A DNA stretch of 64,000 bases, taken from NCBI RefSeq assembly GCF_001984215.1, contig NZ_CP019420.1, forward strand, positions 434,001-498,000, written 5' to 3'. The position numbers and the translations under genes were made by a program. Each line of letters starts with the position of its first letter. Within the stretch, counting starts at the first letter, position 1. Shown piece by piece: positions 9,178 to 18,828 of this stretch. The stretch comes from Mycobacterium sp. MS1601 (GTDB lineage Bacteria > Actinomycetota > Actinomycetes > Mycobacteriales > Mycobacteriaceae). The notes below the pieces were generated by a model. The model was not told the origin of the DNA. It saw only the letters and a list, made by a program, of their open reading frames with translations, and did no database searches.

Positions 9178-10314
9178 TCACACGTCAAGTGTGCAGTCGC
9201 CCGAGGCGGCCGACACACAGGTCTGAATCCGGGTCCCCGGTTCATGCTCGACACCGGTGCGCAGATCGCGCACATGCCCGTCGAGCAGGCCCACCACGCA
9301 GGACTGGCAGATACCCATGCGGCAGCCGAACGGCATCTGCACACCCACCTGCTCACCGGCGTCCATCAACGGCGTCGCACCGTCGACGGTCAACGACTTG
9401 CCGGTGCGCTCGAAGGTGACGGTGCCACCGGTGCCGTGCGGAGCAGCGCGCGTCACCGCGAAACGCTCGAGGTGCAGCCGCTCTGGAATGCCCGCTGCAG
9501 CCCACACCCTCTCCGCCTCGGCCAGCATGCCCTCGGGCCCACATGCCCAGACCTGCCGGTCCTGCCAGTCCGGCACGATGTCGGCGAGGCTGTTGAGGTC
9601 CAGCCGCCCCTCGGTGCGGGTAGCCCGAACCCGCAGCTGGTAATCCGGGTGCGCCTCGTGCAGTCGGGCGAGCTCGTCGCCGAACATCACGTCATCGGCG
9701 GTGGGCACCGAATGCAGGTGCACGATGTCGGTGATCTGACCATGCCGCTCGAGCGTGCGCAACATCGACATGATGGGCGTGATACCCGAGCCGGCGGTGA
9801 GGAACAGCACCGACGACGGCGCCGGATTGGGCATGACGAAGTTGCCCTGCGGAGCGGCCAGGCGGACAACCGTTCCAGGTTCCACCCCACCCACCAGGTG
9901 GCTCGACAGGAAACCTTCCGGCATCGCCTTGACCGTGATGGTGATGGTCTTGGAGCGGGTCCGCGGCGCCGACGTCAGCGAGTAGGAACGCCACCGCCAA
10001 CGGCCCTCCATCAGCACGCCGATACCGACGTACTGGCCGGGTTGGTAGTCGAACGAGAAACCCCAGCCGGGTTTGATCACCAGCGTCGCGGAGTCCTCGG
10101 TTTCGCGGCGGACCTCGATGATGCGGCCGCGCAGCTCCCGCGCCGACCACAGCGGATTGGCCAGGTGAAGGTAGTCATCGGGCAGCAGCGGCGTAGTGAT
10201 CCGGTGCGCGATGGTGCGCAACGCGTGCCAGCCCGGATTCCTGTCCGCACCGGACACCGTGGGGCGGATGGTGTCAACAACTTTGGCACTGGTTTTGATC
10301 TTGCTCTTGGCCAT
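9178..10314 (-). CDS. FAD/2Fe-2S oxidoreductase, electron donor for DesA3 (Rv3230c-like)
   Basis: The protein has 378 residues. A ferredoxin-NADP reductase module comes first: flavin site RSYSLTS preceded by [10 protein letters not shown], then nucleotide site [12 protein letters not shown] plant-type 2Fe-2S ferredoxin domain ends the protein, with C331, C336, C339 and C366 in CRMGICQSC and QTC. In M. tuberculosis the homologue Rv3230c passes NADPH electrons to DesA3, and here it lies just upstream of desA3 on the same strand. ATG 10314 (MAKSKIK) is chosen; longer in-frame starts would read through the upstream palindrome. A related operator precedes it. Confidence 0.92.
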   Translation of the reverse strand: MAKSKIKTSAKVVDTIRPTVSGADRNPGWHALRTIAHRITTPLLPDDYLHLANPLWSARELRGRIIEVRRETEDSATLVIKPGWGFSFDYQPGQYVGIGVLMEGRWRWRSYSLTSAPRTRSKTITITVKAMPEGFLSSHLVGGVEPGTVVRLAAPQGNFVMPNPAPSSVLFLTAGSGITPIMSMLRTLERHGQITDIVHLHSVPTADDVMFGDELARLHEAHPDYQLRVRATRTEGRLDLNSLADIVPDWQDRQVWACGPEGMLAEAERVWAAAGIPERLHLERFAVTRAAPHGTGGTVTFERTGKSLTVDGATPLMDAGEQVGVQMPFGCRMGICQSCVVGLLDGHVRDLRTGVEHEPGTRIQTCVSAASGDCTLDV

Positions 10315-10341
10315 GATTCTCCTGCGCCTGTGACTGCGTGC

Positions 10342-10365
10342 GTAACCTACGGTACCGTAACTTAC
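10342..10365. promoter_or_regulatory. Operator-like palindrome upstream of the DesA3 reductase gene
   Basis: GTAACCTACG, spacer GTAC, CGTAACTTAC. The left arm is identical to the desA3 operator arm; the right arm differs from perfect symmetry at two bases. It lies 28 bp upstream of the reductase start, in a promoter position. The pair of sites implies joint control of desaturase and reductase. Confidence 0.65.
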
Positions 10366-10382
10366 GGTTCCGTATCCAGCCT

Positions 10383-10883
10383 TCAGAGCAACTCGAGCAG
10401 GAACGGCAGCTCCTGGGTCGCGTACCACGCCAGGTCGTGGTCCTGCGCGTCACCGACAGCCAGCTCGGCATCCTCGTCACCAAGATCTGCGGCGTCGATG
10501 ACGTCGGCGGCCGCCCGCACTGCACCCTCCGCGGAGCCCAGGTCCACATACACGGCCACCACATCGCCGAGCGTCACCGGCTCGGACACCCGCACCACCG
10601 AATCGTCGAGATCGGGGCGGGCCTTGACGTTGTCGACGTCGGCCACCAGGACGGACCGACGGAACGGCAGCACACCGCCCTCGTCCCCGGCGGCCAGCAG
10701 CCGCAGGGAACCCAGGGCCGCGTCACGCAACGCCACCTCGGCGAGCTCCTCGTCATCACCGTCGGCGTACGCCTCACGCAGCGTCGGCGTCACGGCAAAT
10801 GCGGTTCCGCTGACGGGGAACAGTGAACCGTCGGCGACGAGTCGCTGGAGAATCTCCAGCGTCGCCGGGATGTAGACCCGCAT
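10383..10883 (-). CDS. Conserved actinobacterial protein (Rv3231c-like)
   Basis: The protein has 166 residues, is acidic, and has no signal peptide or membrane segment. It starts [12 protein letters not shown] and contains a central [14 protein letters not shown] stretch. By position it matches M. tuberculosis Rv3231c, between the reductase gene and ppk2. I recognise it as a conserved family but know no function. Its stop is only 17 bp from the operator of the next gene, so the reductase is likely transcribed separately. Confidence 0.8.
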   Translation of the reverse strand: MRVYIPATLEILQRLVADGSLFPVSGTAFAVTPTLREAYADGDDEELAEVALRDAALGSLRLLAAGDEGGVLPFRRSVLVADVDNVKARPDLDDSVVRVSEPVTLGDVVAVYVDLGSAEGAVRAAADVIDAADLGDEDAELAVGDAQDHDLAWYATQELPFLLELL

Positions 10884-10901
10884 AGTGCACGAGGCTAACA
10901 G

Positions 10902-11000
10902 CGGGCCGGTCGCCGAGCCCGAGGCACGAGGGCGACAGCGGGCCGGCCCAACAACAACCGGGCCGGTCGCCGAGCCCGAGGCACGAGGGCGACAGCGGGC
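10902..11000. repeat. Tandem pair of a dispersed 42-bp intergenic repeat
   Basis: Two perfect 42-bp copies, 10902-10943 and 10959-11000, are separated by 15 bp. The core GGTCGCCGAGCCCGAGG closely resembles GGTCGACGAGCCCGAGG in the repeats at 43586-43699 and 48665-48708. All copies lie in or touching gaps between genes. Each copy can pair GTCGCC with GGCGAC. No coding potential or mobility gene is associated with it. Confidence 0.85.
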
Positions 11001-11007
11001 AGCGAAG

Positions 11008-11826
11008 CTATTCGCGATCGCCGATCAACGACGCCACGTGATCAGGCACATAGGTCGACAGCTCGCGCGGCGGGCGCCGATAGCTGCCCGAGAGCACCGG
11101 CCGGTCGGGCAGCTCGACCGTGGGACGCTCCACATCGTGGTAGTCGATGCTGCACAGCAGGTGGCTCATCATGTTCAGCCGGGCATGCTTCTTGTTGTCG
11201 GACTCCACCACGAACCAGGGGCTCAGCGGCGTGTCGGTGTGCACCATCATCTCGTCCTTGGCACGCGAGTAGTCCTCCCAGCGGTACACCGACTCGAGAT
11301 CCATGGGTGAGAGCTTCCACTGCCGCACCGGATCCTTGAGCCGCGACCGGAATCGACGCAGCTGCTCGTCGTCGGAGACCGAAAACCAGTACTTGCGCAA
11401 GATGATGCCCTCGTCGATCAGCATCTGCTCGAAGATCGGGGTCTGCCGCAGGAACAGCGTATGTTCTTGGGGCGTACAGAAACCCATCACTTTCTCGACG
11501 CCGGCCCGGTTGTACCAGGATCTGTCGAACAAGACGATCTCGCCCTTGCTGGGCAGGTGCGAGATGTAGCGCTGGTAATACCACTGTCCGCGTTCGCGGT
11601 CGGTGGGCGCCGGCAGAGCGGCGATGCGGGCGGCACGAGGGCTCAGGTATTCGGTGATGCGCTTGATGGTGCCACCCTTGCCCGCGGCGTCACGACCCTC
11701 GAACACCACCACGATGCGGGCACCGGTGTGCTTGGCCCACTCCTGAAGCTTCACGAATTCGGTTTGGAGCCGGAATAATTCGGCTTCATAAACATCCTTC
11801 GACAGCTTCGTTTTGGACTTGCCCAT
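11008..11826 (-). CDS. ppk2: Polyphosphate kinase 2
   Basis: The protein has 272 residues, a single-domain class I PPK2. These enzymes move phosphate between polyphosphate and nucleoside diphosphates, and often favour GTP or ATP formation. The Walker A loop is GRDAAGKGGT (44-53) and the Walker B region is DRSWYNRAG (from D101). RKYWFSVSDDEQLRRF and WKLSPMDLES are further family signatures. It corresponds to M. tuberculosis Rv3232c. The stop lies just after the 42-bp repeat pair, which forms its 3' flank. Confidence 0.95.
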   Translation of the reverse strand: MGKSKTKLSKDVYEAELFRLQTEFVKLQEWAKHTGARIVVVFEGRDAAGKGGTIKRITEYLSPRAARIAALPAPTDRERGQWYYQRYISHLPSKGEIVLFDRSWYNRAGVEKVMGFCTPQEHTLFLRQTPIFEQMLIDEGIILRKYWFSVSDDEQLRRFRSRLKDPVRQWKLSPMDLESVYRWEDYSRAKDEMMVHTDTPLSPWFVVESDNKKHARLNMMSHLLCSIDYHDVERPTVELPDRPVLSGSYRRPPRELSTYVPDHVASLIGDRE

Positions 11827-12026
11827 CAGCGAATCCTAGCGCCAGAACAGCCCCTGGGTGAGTTGTGCGGGCCACATCGACTATGGTCGACGGGTCGTCG
11901 TAACCACAGCTTGAGTCTGTGCGAGTTCACGACACGACAATTGACCCGCTGGGCGCGTTCCTGCCGCATCGCGCGCGGACTCCGTGCGAACACGCCTGGC
12001 GTGCATTCGATACCAGAAGGAGCAGT

Positions 12027-13859
12027 GTGGCTACCCGGTCACAGCAGAGCGTCCCACTCGAGGCCCGATCCAGCGGCGCCAAGTCTGTCCTCAGCAGTCT
12101 CAAACCCCAAGTCTTCGTATCGGCGTCGCTGATCATCGTCGCCCTGATCGTCTTCGCCGCGGCGTACGGCAGCGCAGCCGAAGAGGCGTTCTCACAGCTG
12201 AACACGTTGATCACCAAGGGCGTCGGCTGGTGGTACATCCTCATCACCACGGCCTTCCTGCTTTTCGCCGCCTACTGCGGCCTCTCGCGTATCGGCACCC
12301 TGCGACTGGGCCGCGACGACGAGAAACCCGAGTTCAAGTTCTGGCCGTGGATGGCCATGCTCTTCAGCGCCGGCATGGGCATCGGACTGGTCTATTACGG
12401 GGTCGCCGAGCCGTTGACCCACTATGCAGAACCGCCGGCGTCGCGCGGCGTGCAAGGGCTTACCGACCCGGCCGCCAACGAGGCCATGGCGCTCACGCTC
12501 TTTCACTGGGGCCTGCACGCCTGGGGCATCTACGTGGTGGTGGGTCTCGGCATGGCGTACATGACCTACCGTCGCGGCCGCCCGCTGACGGTGCGGTGGC
12601 TGCTCGAGCCGCTACTGGGCCGCCAACGTGTCGAAGGCGTCATCGGCCACGCCGTCGACGTCATCGCCGTGGTGGGCACTCTCTTCGGCGTCGCGACCTC
12701 GCTGGGCTTTGGCATCACACAGATCGGCGCGGGGCTGGAGTACCTGGGCTGGATCGAGCTGAACAACTGGTGGATCGTCGGGATGATCTGCGTGATCACC
12801 GCGCTCGCGACGTTCTCGGTGGTGTCGGGCGTGCACCGAGGCCTGCAATGGCTGTCCAACATCAACATGGCGCTGGCGGCGACGCTCGCGATCTTCGTAC
12901 TGGCCCTGGGCCCTACGCTGTTCCTGTTACAGGCCTGGGTGCAGAACCTCGGGGTCTATGTGCAGTCACTGCCGGGGCTGATGCTGCGTACCGCACCGTT
13001 CTCCGACGGTGAGTGGCTGGGCAGCTGGACCATCTTCTACTGGGGCTGGTGGATCAGCTGGGCGCCGTTCGTGGGCATGTTCATCGCCCGGATCTCCCGC
13101 GGGCGCACCATCCGCGAGTTCGTCGCAGGTGTGCTGCTGGTTCCGACTCTCATTGGCTCGCTGTGGTTCACGGTGTTCGGCGATACCGGGATCTTGCGCC
13201 AGCGCGACCAGGGCGACATGCTGGTCGACGGGGCCGTGGACACCAACACCTCATTGTTCCGGCTCCTGGAAGGATTGCCGCTGGGTGTCATCACCAGCGT
13301 CATCGCGGTTTTCGTCATCGTGTTCTTCTTCGTCACGTCGTCGGATTCCGGCTCGTTGGTGATCGACATCCTGTCCTCGGGAGGCGATTTGGAGCCGCCC
13401 ACCGCCACCCGGGTGTACTGGAGTGTGTTGGAGGGGGTGGCCGCCGCGGTTCTGCTCATCGTGGGCGGAGCCGGGTCGTTGACTGCGCTGCAGACGGCGT
13501 CCATCGCCACGGCATTGCCGTTCTCGGTTGTGATGGTGATCGCCTGCATCGCGATGCTGCGTGCGTTCCGCTACGACGTGGCGACCACGCCGCGGCTGCT
13601 CCAGATCTCGCAGCCGGAAGGGGTCCACGATCACCGGCCGCGCAGTGACGTCTCCGCCACGCTGGCCGGCCTGGTGGCAGTGCGCAGTGTCGACGCCGAC
13701 ACGTTCGAGGTCCATCCGGAAACCGGCGCCGTCACCATCGCCACTCCGGACGATCCGCTGGGTGGTGAGGTGTTCGACACCGAGGAGTTCCGGATGTCGG
13801 CTCAGGCGCAACGCACCGAAGACGACGATCAATCTACGAAAGACGTTACCGCTCACTAG
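12027..13859 (+). CDS. BCCT-family betaine/carnitine/choline transporter
   Basis: The protein has 610 residues with about 12 membrane segments and a hydrophilic, acidic C-terminal tail of about 75 residues. BCCT signatures are GMGIGLVYYGVAEPLTHY, the Trp-rich FYWGWWISWAPFVGMFIARISRGRTIREF region (given in part: WWISWAPFVG, then SRGRTIREF) and TSSDSGS. Such carriers import compatible solutes with Na+ or H+, and the long tail often senses osmotic stress. GTG 12027 follows AGAAGGAG; upstream in-frame codons lack a ribosome-binding site. The gene has no counterpart at this place in M. tuberculosis as I recall. The substrate is not certain. Confidence 0.9.
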   Translation: MATRSQQSVPLEARSSGAKSVLSSLKPQVFVSASLIIVALIVFAAAYGSAAEEAFSQLNTLITKGVGWWYILITTAFLLFAAYCGLSRIGTLRLGRDDEKPEFKFWPWMAMLFSAGMGIGLVYYGVAEPLTHYAEPPASRGVQGLTDPAANEAMALTLFHWGLHAWGIYVVVGLGMAYMTYRRGRPLTVRWLLEPLLGRQRVEGVIGHAVDVIAVVGTLFGVATSLGFGITQIGAGLEYLGWIELNNWWIVGMICVITALATFSVVSGVHRGLQWLSNINMALAATLAIFVLALGPTLFLLQAWVQNLGVYVQSLPGLMLRTAPFSDGEWLGSWTIFYWGWWISWAPFVGMFIARISRGRTIREFVAGVLLVPTLIGSLWFTVFGDTGILRQRDQGDMLVDGAVDTNTSLFRLLEGLPLGVITSVIAVFVIVFFFVTSSDSGSLVIDILSSGGDLEPPTATRVYWSVLEGVAAAVLLIVGGAGSLTALQTASIATALPFSVVMVIACIAMLRAFRYDVATTPRLLQISQPEGVHDHRPRSDVSATLAGLVAVRSVDADTFEVHPETGAVTIATPDDPLGGEVFDTEEFRMSAQAQRTEDDDQSTKDVTAH

Positions 13860-13862
13860 CTC

Positions 13863-15350
13863 TCACTGCGCGGCGTCGAGCAGCTCGTCCAGCGATTCCT
13901 GCAGCAGTGAGGGGAACACGTCCACGTCACTCATGGCGTCGCGGTCGGCGTTGATACCGAAGTACAGCATGCCCAGGTACGACGTCACACCGATGGCGAG
14001 CACCTGGTTGGTCAGCAACGGCGGCACCGCGTAGGTCTCGAGCAGTTTGGTGCCGGCGATGTACATCTGCGATTGCGCTCCCGGCACGTTGGTGATCAAC
14101 AGGTTGAACTGCCGCGCCGAGAAACCCGACGCCACCCTGATTCCCATGGCGTGCAGCGTGGGCGGTGCAAATCCGGACAGGGTGACGATGGTGCGGGCGT
14201 CCACCAGACTTGCTGCGGTGGAATGAGATTCGGTGGCATGCGCGATCTGTGACAGTCGCACAACGGCATTGCCCTCGCCTACCGGCAGATCCACCAGGAA
14301 GGGCGCCACTTCGCTGATCGCCTGCCCCGGTCCCGCGCTGGAGTCCAGATCGGCGTCGGTGTACACCGACATCGGTGCCATGGCCCGCACAGCCGATGTC
14401 GGCTTGACCGGTTCCCCGCGCGACAGCAGCCAGTTGCGCAGCGCGCCCGCGATGACCGCCAGCACCACGTCGTTGACATCGCAGTCGTAGCGAGCCCGTA
14501 GGTGCCGGTAGTCCTCGAGTTTGCCACTGGCCACCGCGAACCGGCGGTTGCGCGACACGGTGGTGTTCAACGGGCTGCTCGGTGCCGTCCCCCGCGCCAC
14601 GGTGCGGGCAATGTCCAACGCCCGTCGACCGGCTTCGACCAACTCCCCCGAATTGGTCACCATGCCCGCCACCGCGGACTGCACCGCCTGCACCTGCTGA
14701 TGCGGCCGCGACACCCAATCCCCGATCGCCCCGATCACCAGCCCTGCGGTGCCCGGCTCACGGGCCGGAATCCAGATGTCCTCGCCGAACGTGGGCGGTT
14801 TCTGGGTGCGATCAGCGATCACGTGTCCGATCTCCAACGCCGTCATCCCGTTCACCAGAGCCTGGTGTGACCGCGTGTAGATGGCCACCCGGTTCTTGGT
14901 CAGACCTTCGACCAGATACATCTCCCACAACGGCCGGGACTTGTCCAAGGGGCGGGATCCCAACCTGGCCACCAGGTCGTGCAACTGGGCGTCGCTGCCC
15001 GGGGACGGCAGCGCCGACCGTCGGACGTGGTAGGTGATGTCGAAGTCGCGGTCGTCGATCCAGACCGGACGTCCGAGCCCCCAGGTGACCTCGCGCACCT
15101 TCTGCCGGTAACGCGGGATCTGCGGCAACCGCTGCTCGACGGTGGCCAGCAGCGTCTCATAGCTCAGCCCGGCTCGGGGCTTACGCAGGATCGACAGGGT
15201 GCCGACGTACATCGGCGTCGAGGTGTTCTCCAACCGATAGAACGACGCATCCGACGCCGACAACCTCGCCACCACCTCAGCGCTCCCCCTCGCGTCAATG
15301 GACAGCACAACGGTAACCGGCGACCCTGTGGGTGCGCATTGCGGGTGCAC
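13863..15350 (-). CDS. WS/DGAT-family acyltransferase (Tgs3/Rv3233c-Rv3234c-like)
   Basis: The protein has 495 residues. Wax ester synthase/diacylglycerol acyltransferases use acyl-CoA to make storage lipids at the membrane surface. Family features are LSASDASFYRLE near residue 30, ITYHVRRSALPSPGS, and PLWEMYLVEGL before the active site. The usual HHxxxDG motif reads S161-H-Q-A-L-V-N-G here: the second (catalytic) His is kept, the first His is Ser and Asp is Asn. The C-terminal NLLITNVPG is conserved. By position it covers M. tuberculosis Rv3233c and Rv3234c, which are split there. The start is uncertain (GTG 15308 is an alternative). Confidence 0.85.
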   Translation of the reverse strand: MHPQCAPTGSPVTVVLSIDARGSAEVVARLSASDASFYRLENTSTPMYVGTLSILRKPRAGLSYETLLATVEQRLPQIPRYRQKVREVTWGLGRPVWIDDRDFDITYHVRRSALPSPGSDAQLHDLVARLGSRPLDKSRPLWEMYLVEGLTKNRVAIYTRSHQALVNGMTALEIGHVIADRTQKPPTFGEDIWIPAREPGTAGLVIGAIGDWVSRPHQQVQAVQSAVAGMVTNSGELVEAGRRALDIARTVARGTAPSSPLNTTVSRNRRFAVASGKLEDYRHLRARYDCDVNDVVLAVIAGALRNWLLSRGEPVKPTSAVRAMAPMSVYTDADLDSSAGPGQAISEVAPFLVDLPVGEGNAVVRLSQIAHATESHSTAASLVDARTIVTLSGFAPPTLHAMGIRVASGFSARQFNLLITNVPGAQSQMYIAGTKLLETYAVPPLLTNQVLAIGVTSYLGMLYFGINADRDAMSDVDVFPSLLQESLDELLDAAQ

Positions 15351-15438
15351 ACAGGATTTCGGTGGCTATGCCATGATCAGCGTGGCTGCCACTCTCCAGC
15401 AGGCCGAGTCCTTTGCGTCACGCCCCTGGAGGTCGAGC

Positions 15439-15897
15439 ATGTCCACGTCCCCTGTCACCCGGGTCGTCGATTACGAGCCACCCGCGCGGCTGCAGTCAAC
15501 CAAGCCGGTGCGGCCGCCGGACACCGCCCCGGACCGGGAACGCCATTTACGCGTCGTGCGTACGGCATCACCGCCGCGCCGGGCGGCATCGGCATTCACC
15601 GACGCGGCGTTGCGCACCGTCTTGGAGGTCATCGATCAGCGTCGCCCGGCGGCACAGCTGCGCCCCCTGCTGGCCGGTGGTCTGGCCGACACGGTTGTGA
15701 CGCTGCGCGCCCAGAACCGCACCACGGCCGTACTGCGGCGCGTCAGACTACAGGCAGCAGACGACCACGAAACAGCGTTTGAGGTAGCGGCCGTCTACTC
15801 ACGCGGACCACGGTCGCACGCCATCGCCGGACGGGTGGAGCTCACCTCGACGCCGCGCGGACTGCGTTGGCAGCTGTCCGCGCTTCACATCGGGTGA
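15439..15897 (+). CDS. Rv3235-like conserved protein
   Basis: The protein has 152 residues. The N-terminal 50 are basic and Pro-rich, and the rest is a compact domain (ALRTVLEVIDQRRPAAQLRPLL, then an Arg-rich beta region ending RWQLSALHIG). This matches the Rv3235 family, which is encoded next to secA1 in many mycobacteria; its role is unknown to me. ATG 15439 is chosen because GGAGG at 15428-15432 is ideally spaced. Earlier in-frame starts at 15298 and 15373 lack a ribosome-binding site. It converges on secA1 with 3 bp between the stops. Confidence 0.8.
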   Translation: MSTSPVTRVVDYEPPARLQSTKPVRPPDTAPDRERHLRVVRTASPPRRAASAFTDAALRTVLEVIDQRRPAAQLRPLLAGGLADTVVTLRAQNRTTAVLRRVRLQAADDHETAFEVAAVYSRGPRSHAIAGRVELTSTPRGLRWQLSALHIG

Positions 15898-15900
15898 GTG

Positions 15901-18690
15901 TCAGGCCCTGCGTGATTTGGCCGCGCGCCGGGCGGCCTCGCGGCGTTCCTTGCGCGTGGCACCTTCTGCCGCGACGGCAGCACCGTCACCGTCACGACGC
16001 TTGACCTCGGCACTGCCGTCCTCCGACGGTCCGGTGTAGGTCAGCGGGGGCGCCTTGTCCTCGATGCCCTTGGCGCGTACCGCGGCAGGCGCGGGAGCGT
16101 CCTGCTTACGCGCCGCAGCCGCGGCGGCGAACTCGGCCAGCCCCTCGGGGGCGGCCTGGGTGGCGACCGCAGGCGTCGCGGCAGGCGCAGCTTCCACCTG
16201 CACGTTGAACAGGAAACCCACCGACTCTTCCTTGAGCGCGTCGAGCATGCCTCGGAACATGTCGTAACCCTCGCGCTGGTACTCGACCACCGGGTCACGC
16301 TGTGCCATCGCGCGTAGGCCGATGCCCTCACGCAGGTAGTCCATCTCGTAGAGATGCTCGCGCCACTTGCGGTCCAGCACGTTGAGCAGGACGTTGCGTT
16401 CGAGCTGGCGCATGGCACCAGCGCCCGCGATCTCTTCCAACTGGGCTTCCCGTGCGGCGTAAGCCTTTTCGGCGTCCTCGATCAGCGCCGCCAGCAACTG
16501 GTCGCGGGTCAGCTCGCCGGCCTCACCGAACAGATCGCTGTCGATCAGGTCGTGATGATCGATGCCGACCGGATAGAGCGTCTTGAGCGCGTCCCACAGC
16601 TTCTCCAGATCCCAGTCCTCGGAGTAGCCCTCGGCGGTGGCGCCGTCGACGTAGGCGGTGATGACGTCGACCAGCATCTGGTGCGCCTGCGCCTGCAGGC
16701 TCTCGCCTTCGAGCACCATCTTGCGCTCGGCGTAGATCACCTTGCGCTGCTGGTTCATCACCTCGTCGTACTTGAGGACGTTCTTGCGGACCTCGAAGTT
16801 CTGCTGCTCCACCTGGGTTTGTGCGCTCTTGATGGCGCGGGTGACCATCTTGGCCTCGATCGGCACGTCCTCGGGCAGGTTCAGCCGGGTCAGCAGCGAC
16901 TCGAGCGTGGCGCCGTTGAAGCGTCGCATCAGCTCGTCACCCAGGGACAGGTAGAACCGCGACTCACCGGGATCACCCTGACGACCGGCACGACCACGCA
17001 GCTGGTTGTCGATGCGTCGCGATTCGTGACGCTCGGTGCCCAGCACGTACAGCCCGCCCACCGCGCGGACGTCCTCGGCCTCGGCCTCGGCCTCGCTCTT
17101 GATCTTGGTCAACGTGTCATCCCACGCGGCTTCGTACTCTTCCGGGGTTTCCACCGGGTCGAGACCCTGCTCGCGCAGTCGCTTGTCCGCCAGGAAATCC
17201 ACGTTGCCGCCGAGAACGATGTCGGTGCCGCGGCCGGCCATGTTGGTGGCGACGGTGATGGCGCCCAGGCGGCCCGCCTCGGCGATGATGTTCGCCTCCT
17301 GCTCGTGGTACTTCGCGTTGAGCACGTTGTGCGGGATCTTGCGCTTGGTGAACTGCCGCGACAGGTACTCCGAGCGCTCCACGCTGGTGGTACCGATCAG
17401 GACCGGCTGCCCCTTCTCGTAGCGCTCTGCCACGTCGTCGACGACGGCGATGTACTTGGCTTCCTCGGTCTTGTAGATCAGGTCGGACTGGTCCTGACGC
17501 ACCATGTCGCGGTTGGTCGGAATGGTCACGACGCCGAGCTTGTAGATCTCGTGCAGCTCGGCGGCCTCGGTCTCGGCCGTACCCGTCATACCGGAGAGCT
17601 TGTCGTAGAGCCGGAAGTAGTTCTGCAGCGTGATGGTGGCCAGCGTCTGGTTCTCGGCCTTGATCTCGACGCGCTCCTTGGCCTCGATGGCCTGGTGCAT
17701 GCCCTCGTTGTAGCGCCGGCCCACCAGCACGCGGCCGGTGAACTCGTCGACGATGATGACCTCACCGTTGCGGACGATGTAGTCCTTGTCGCGGGTGAAC
17801 AGCTCCTTGGCCTTCAACGCGTTGTTGAGGTGGCTGATCAGCGGCGAGTTGGCCGATTCGTAGAGGTTGTCGATGCCCAGCTGATCCTCGACGAACTCGA
17901 CGCCCAGCTCGTGCACGCCGACGGTGCGCTTGCGGATGTCCACCTCGTAGTGGACGTCCTTCTCCATCAGCGGCGCGATCCGGGCGAACTCGGTGTACCA
18001 GTTGGAGGCGCCGTCGGCGGGGCCGGAGATGATCAGCGGGGTACGCGCTTCGTCGATCAGGATGGAGTCCACTTCGTCGACGATCGCGAAGTTGTGGCCA
18101 CGCTGCACCAGGTCGTCGAGGCTGTGCGCCATGTTGTCGCGAAGGTAGTCGAACCCGAACTCGTTGTTGGTGCCGTACGTGATGTCGGCGGCGTACGCCA
18201 CTCGACGTTCGGCAGGAGTGAGGCCGGACAGGATGACACCCACGTTGAGGCCGAGGAAACGGTGCACCCGGCCCATCCACTCGGCGTCACGTTTGGCCAG
18301 GTAGTCGTTGACGGTGACGACGTGCACGCCCTTGCCGGACAGCGCGTTGAGGTACGACGGCAGAACCGCGGTCAGCGTCTTGCCCTCACCGGTGCGCATC
18401 TCGGCCACGTTTCCGAAGTGCAGCGCGGCTCCGCCCATCACCTGGACGTCGAAGTGCCGCTGCGACAGCACCCGCCACGCAGCTTCACGGGCCACGGCGA
18501 AGGCTTCGGGCAGCAGTTCGTCCAGGCTCTCGCCCTTGTCGATGCGCGATTTGAACTCGTCGGTCTTGGCACGCAATTCCGCGTCGGTGAGCTTCTCGAC
18601 GTCGTCGGAGAGGGTGCCCACGTAGTCGGCCACACCTTTGAGGCGTTTGACCATGCGACCTTCGCCGAGGCGCAGCAGCTTCTGCAGCAC
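15901..18690 (-). CDS. secA1: Preprotein translocase ATPase SecA1
   Basis: The protein has 929 residues. It is the essential motor that pushes unfolded preproteins through SecYEG. It starts [20 protein letters not shown]; Walker A is MRTGEGKT, the DEAD-type Walker B is [21 protein letters not shown] in the usual place (key residues DEVD), and [12 protein letters not shown] and [17 protein letters not shown] are helicase motifs. The C-terminus is a basic Ala/Arg tail without the SecB-binding zinc motif, as is normal for mycobacterial SecA1. GTG 18690 follows AGGGG. The hairpin 18773-18809 separates it from the hibernation factor upstream. Confidence 0.98.
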   Translation of the reverse strand: MLQKLLRLGEGRMVKRLKGVADYVGTLSDDVEKLTDAELRAKTDEFKSRIDKGESLDELLPEAFAVAREAAWRVLSQRHFDVQVMGGAALHFGNVAEMRTGEGKTLTAVLPSYLNALSGKGVHVVTVNDYLAKRDAEWMGRVHRFLGLNVGVILSGLTPAERRVAYAADITYGTNNEFGFDYLRDNMAHSLDDLVQRGHNFAIVDEVDSILIDEARTPLIISGPADGASNWYTEFARIAPLMEKDVHYEVDIRKRTVGVHELGVEFVEDQLGIDNLYESANSPLISHLNNALKAKELFTRDKDYIVRNGEVIIVDEFTGRVLVGRRYNEGMHQAIEAKERVEIKAENQTLATITLQNYFRLYDKLSGMTGTAETEAAELHEIYKLGVVTIPTNRDMVRQDQSDLIYKTEEAKYIAVVDDVAERYEKGQPVLIGTTSVERSEYLSRQFTKRKIPHNVLNAKYHEQEANIIAEAGRLGAITVATNMAGRGTDIVLGGNVDFLADKRLREQGLDPVETPEEYEAAWDDTLTKIKSEAEAEAEDVRAVGGLYVLGTERHESRRIDNQLRGRAGRQGDPGESRFYLSLGDELMRRFNGATLESLLTRLNLPEDVPIEAKMVTRAIKSAQTQVEQQNFEVRKNVLKYDEVMNQQRKVIYAERKMVLEGESLQAQAHQMLVDVITAYVDGATAEGYSEDWDLEKLWDALKTLYPVGIDHHDLIDSDLFGEAGELTRDQLLAALIEDAEKAYAAREAQLEEIAGAGAMRQLERNVLLNVLDRKWREHLYEMDYLREGIGLRAMAQRDPVVEYQREGYDMFRGMLDALKEESVGFLFNVQVEAAPAATPAVATQAAPEGLAEFAAAAAARKQDAPAPAAVRAKGIEDKAPPLTYTGPSEDGSAEVKRRDGDGAAVAAEGATRKERREAARRAAKSRRA

Positions 18691-18772
18691 TGATATATCC
18701 CCTACCGGATTGGAGTCTTAGCGCAGTCCATCGTAGGTGACGCCGCTGGCAGCCCTAGAGGCCCAACACCAA

Positions 18773-18809
18773 CGTGGGTGGGATCCCCTCGTCGAGGATC
18801 CCACCCACG
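18773..18809 (-). terminator. Hairpin terminator after the ribosome hibernation factor gene
   Basis: A 14-bp stem (18773-18786 with 18796-18809, CGTGGGTGGGATCC paired with its complement) has a 9-base loop. It lies 19 bp beyond the hpf stop on the minus strand, followed by a partly T-rich stretch. It separates hpf from secA1. Confidence 0.75.
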
Positions 18810-18828
18810 GGCGGTTATGTCGGGACGA

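Noticed and set aside
9175..10875. 566-codon plus-strand frame opposite the DesA3 reductase and the Rv3231c-like gene
   Set aside because: It runs through two genes, two operators and an intergenic gap, so it cannot be a real protein.
10902..11000. Repeat-spacer-repeat pattern that might suggest a CRISPR array
   Set aside because: Only two copies with a 15-bp gap, and related units elsewhere have a 2-bp gap; there are no cas genes.
11877..11890. TCGAC-tatg-GTCGA inverted repeat upstream of the BCCT gene
   Set aside because: Five-base arms are common by chance in GC-rich DNA and no second copy was seen.
16354..18693. Long open frame of 779 codons on the plus strand opposite secA1
   Set aside because: It is exactly antisense to secA1 and has the repetitive Val/Leu/Gly/His composition expected from GC-rich third positions; no domain or start signal is seen.
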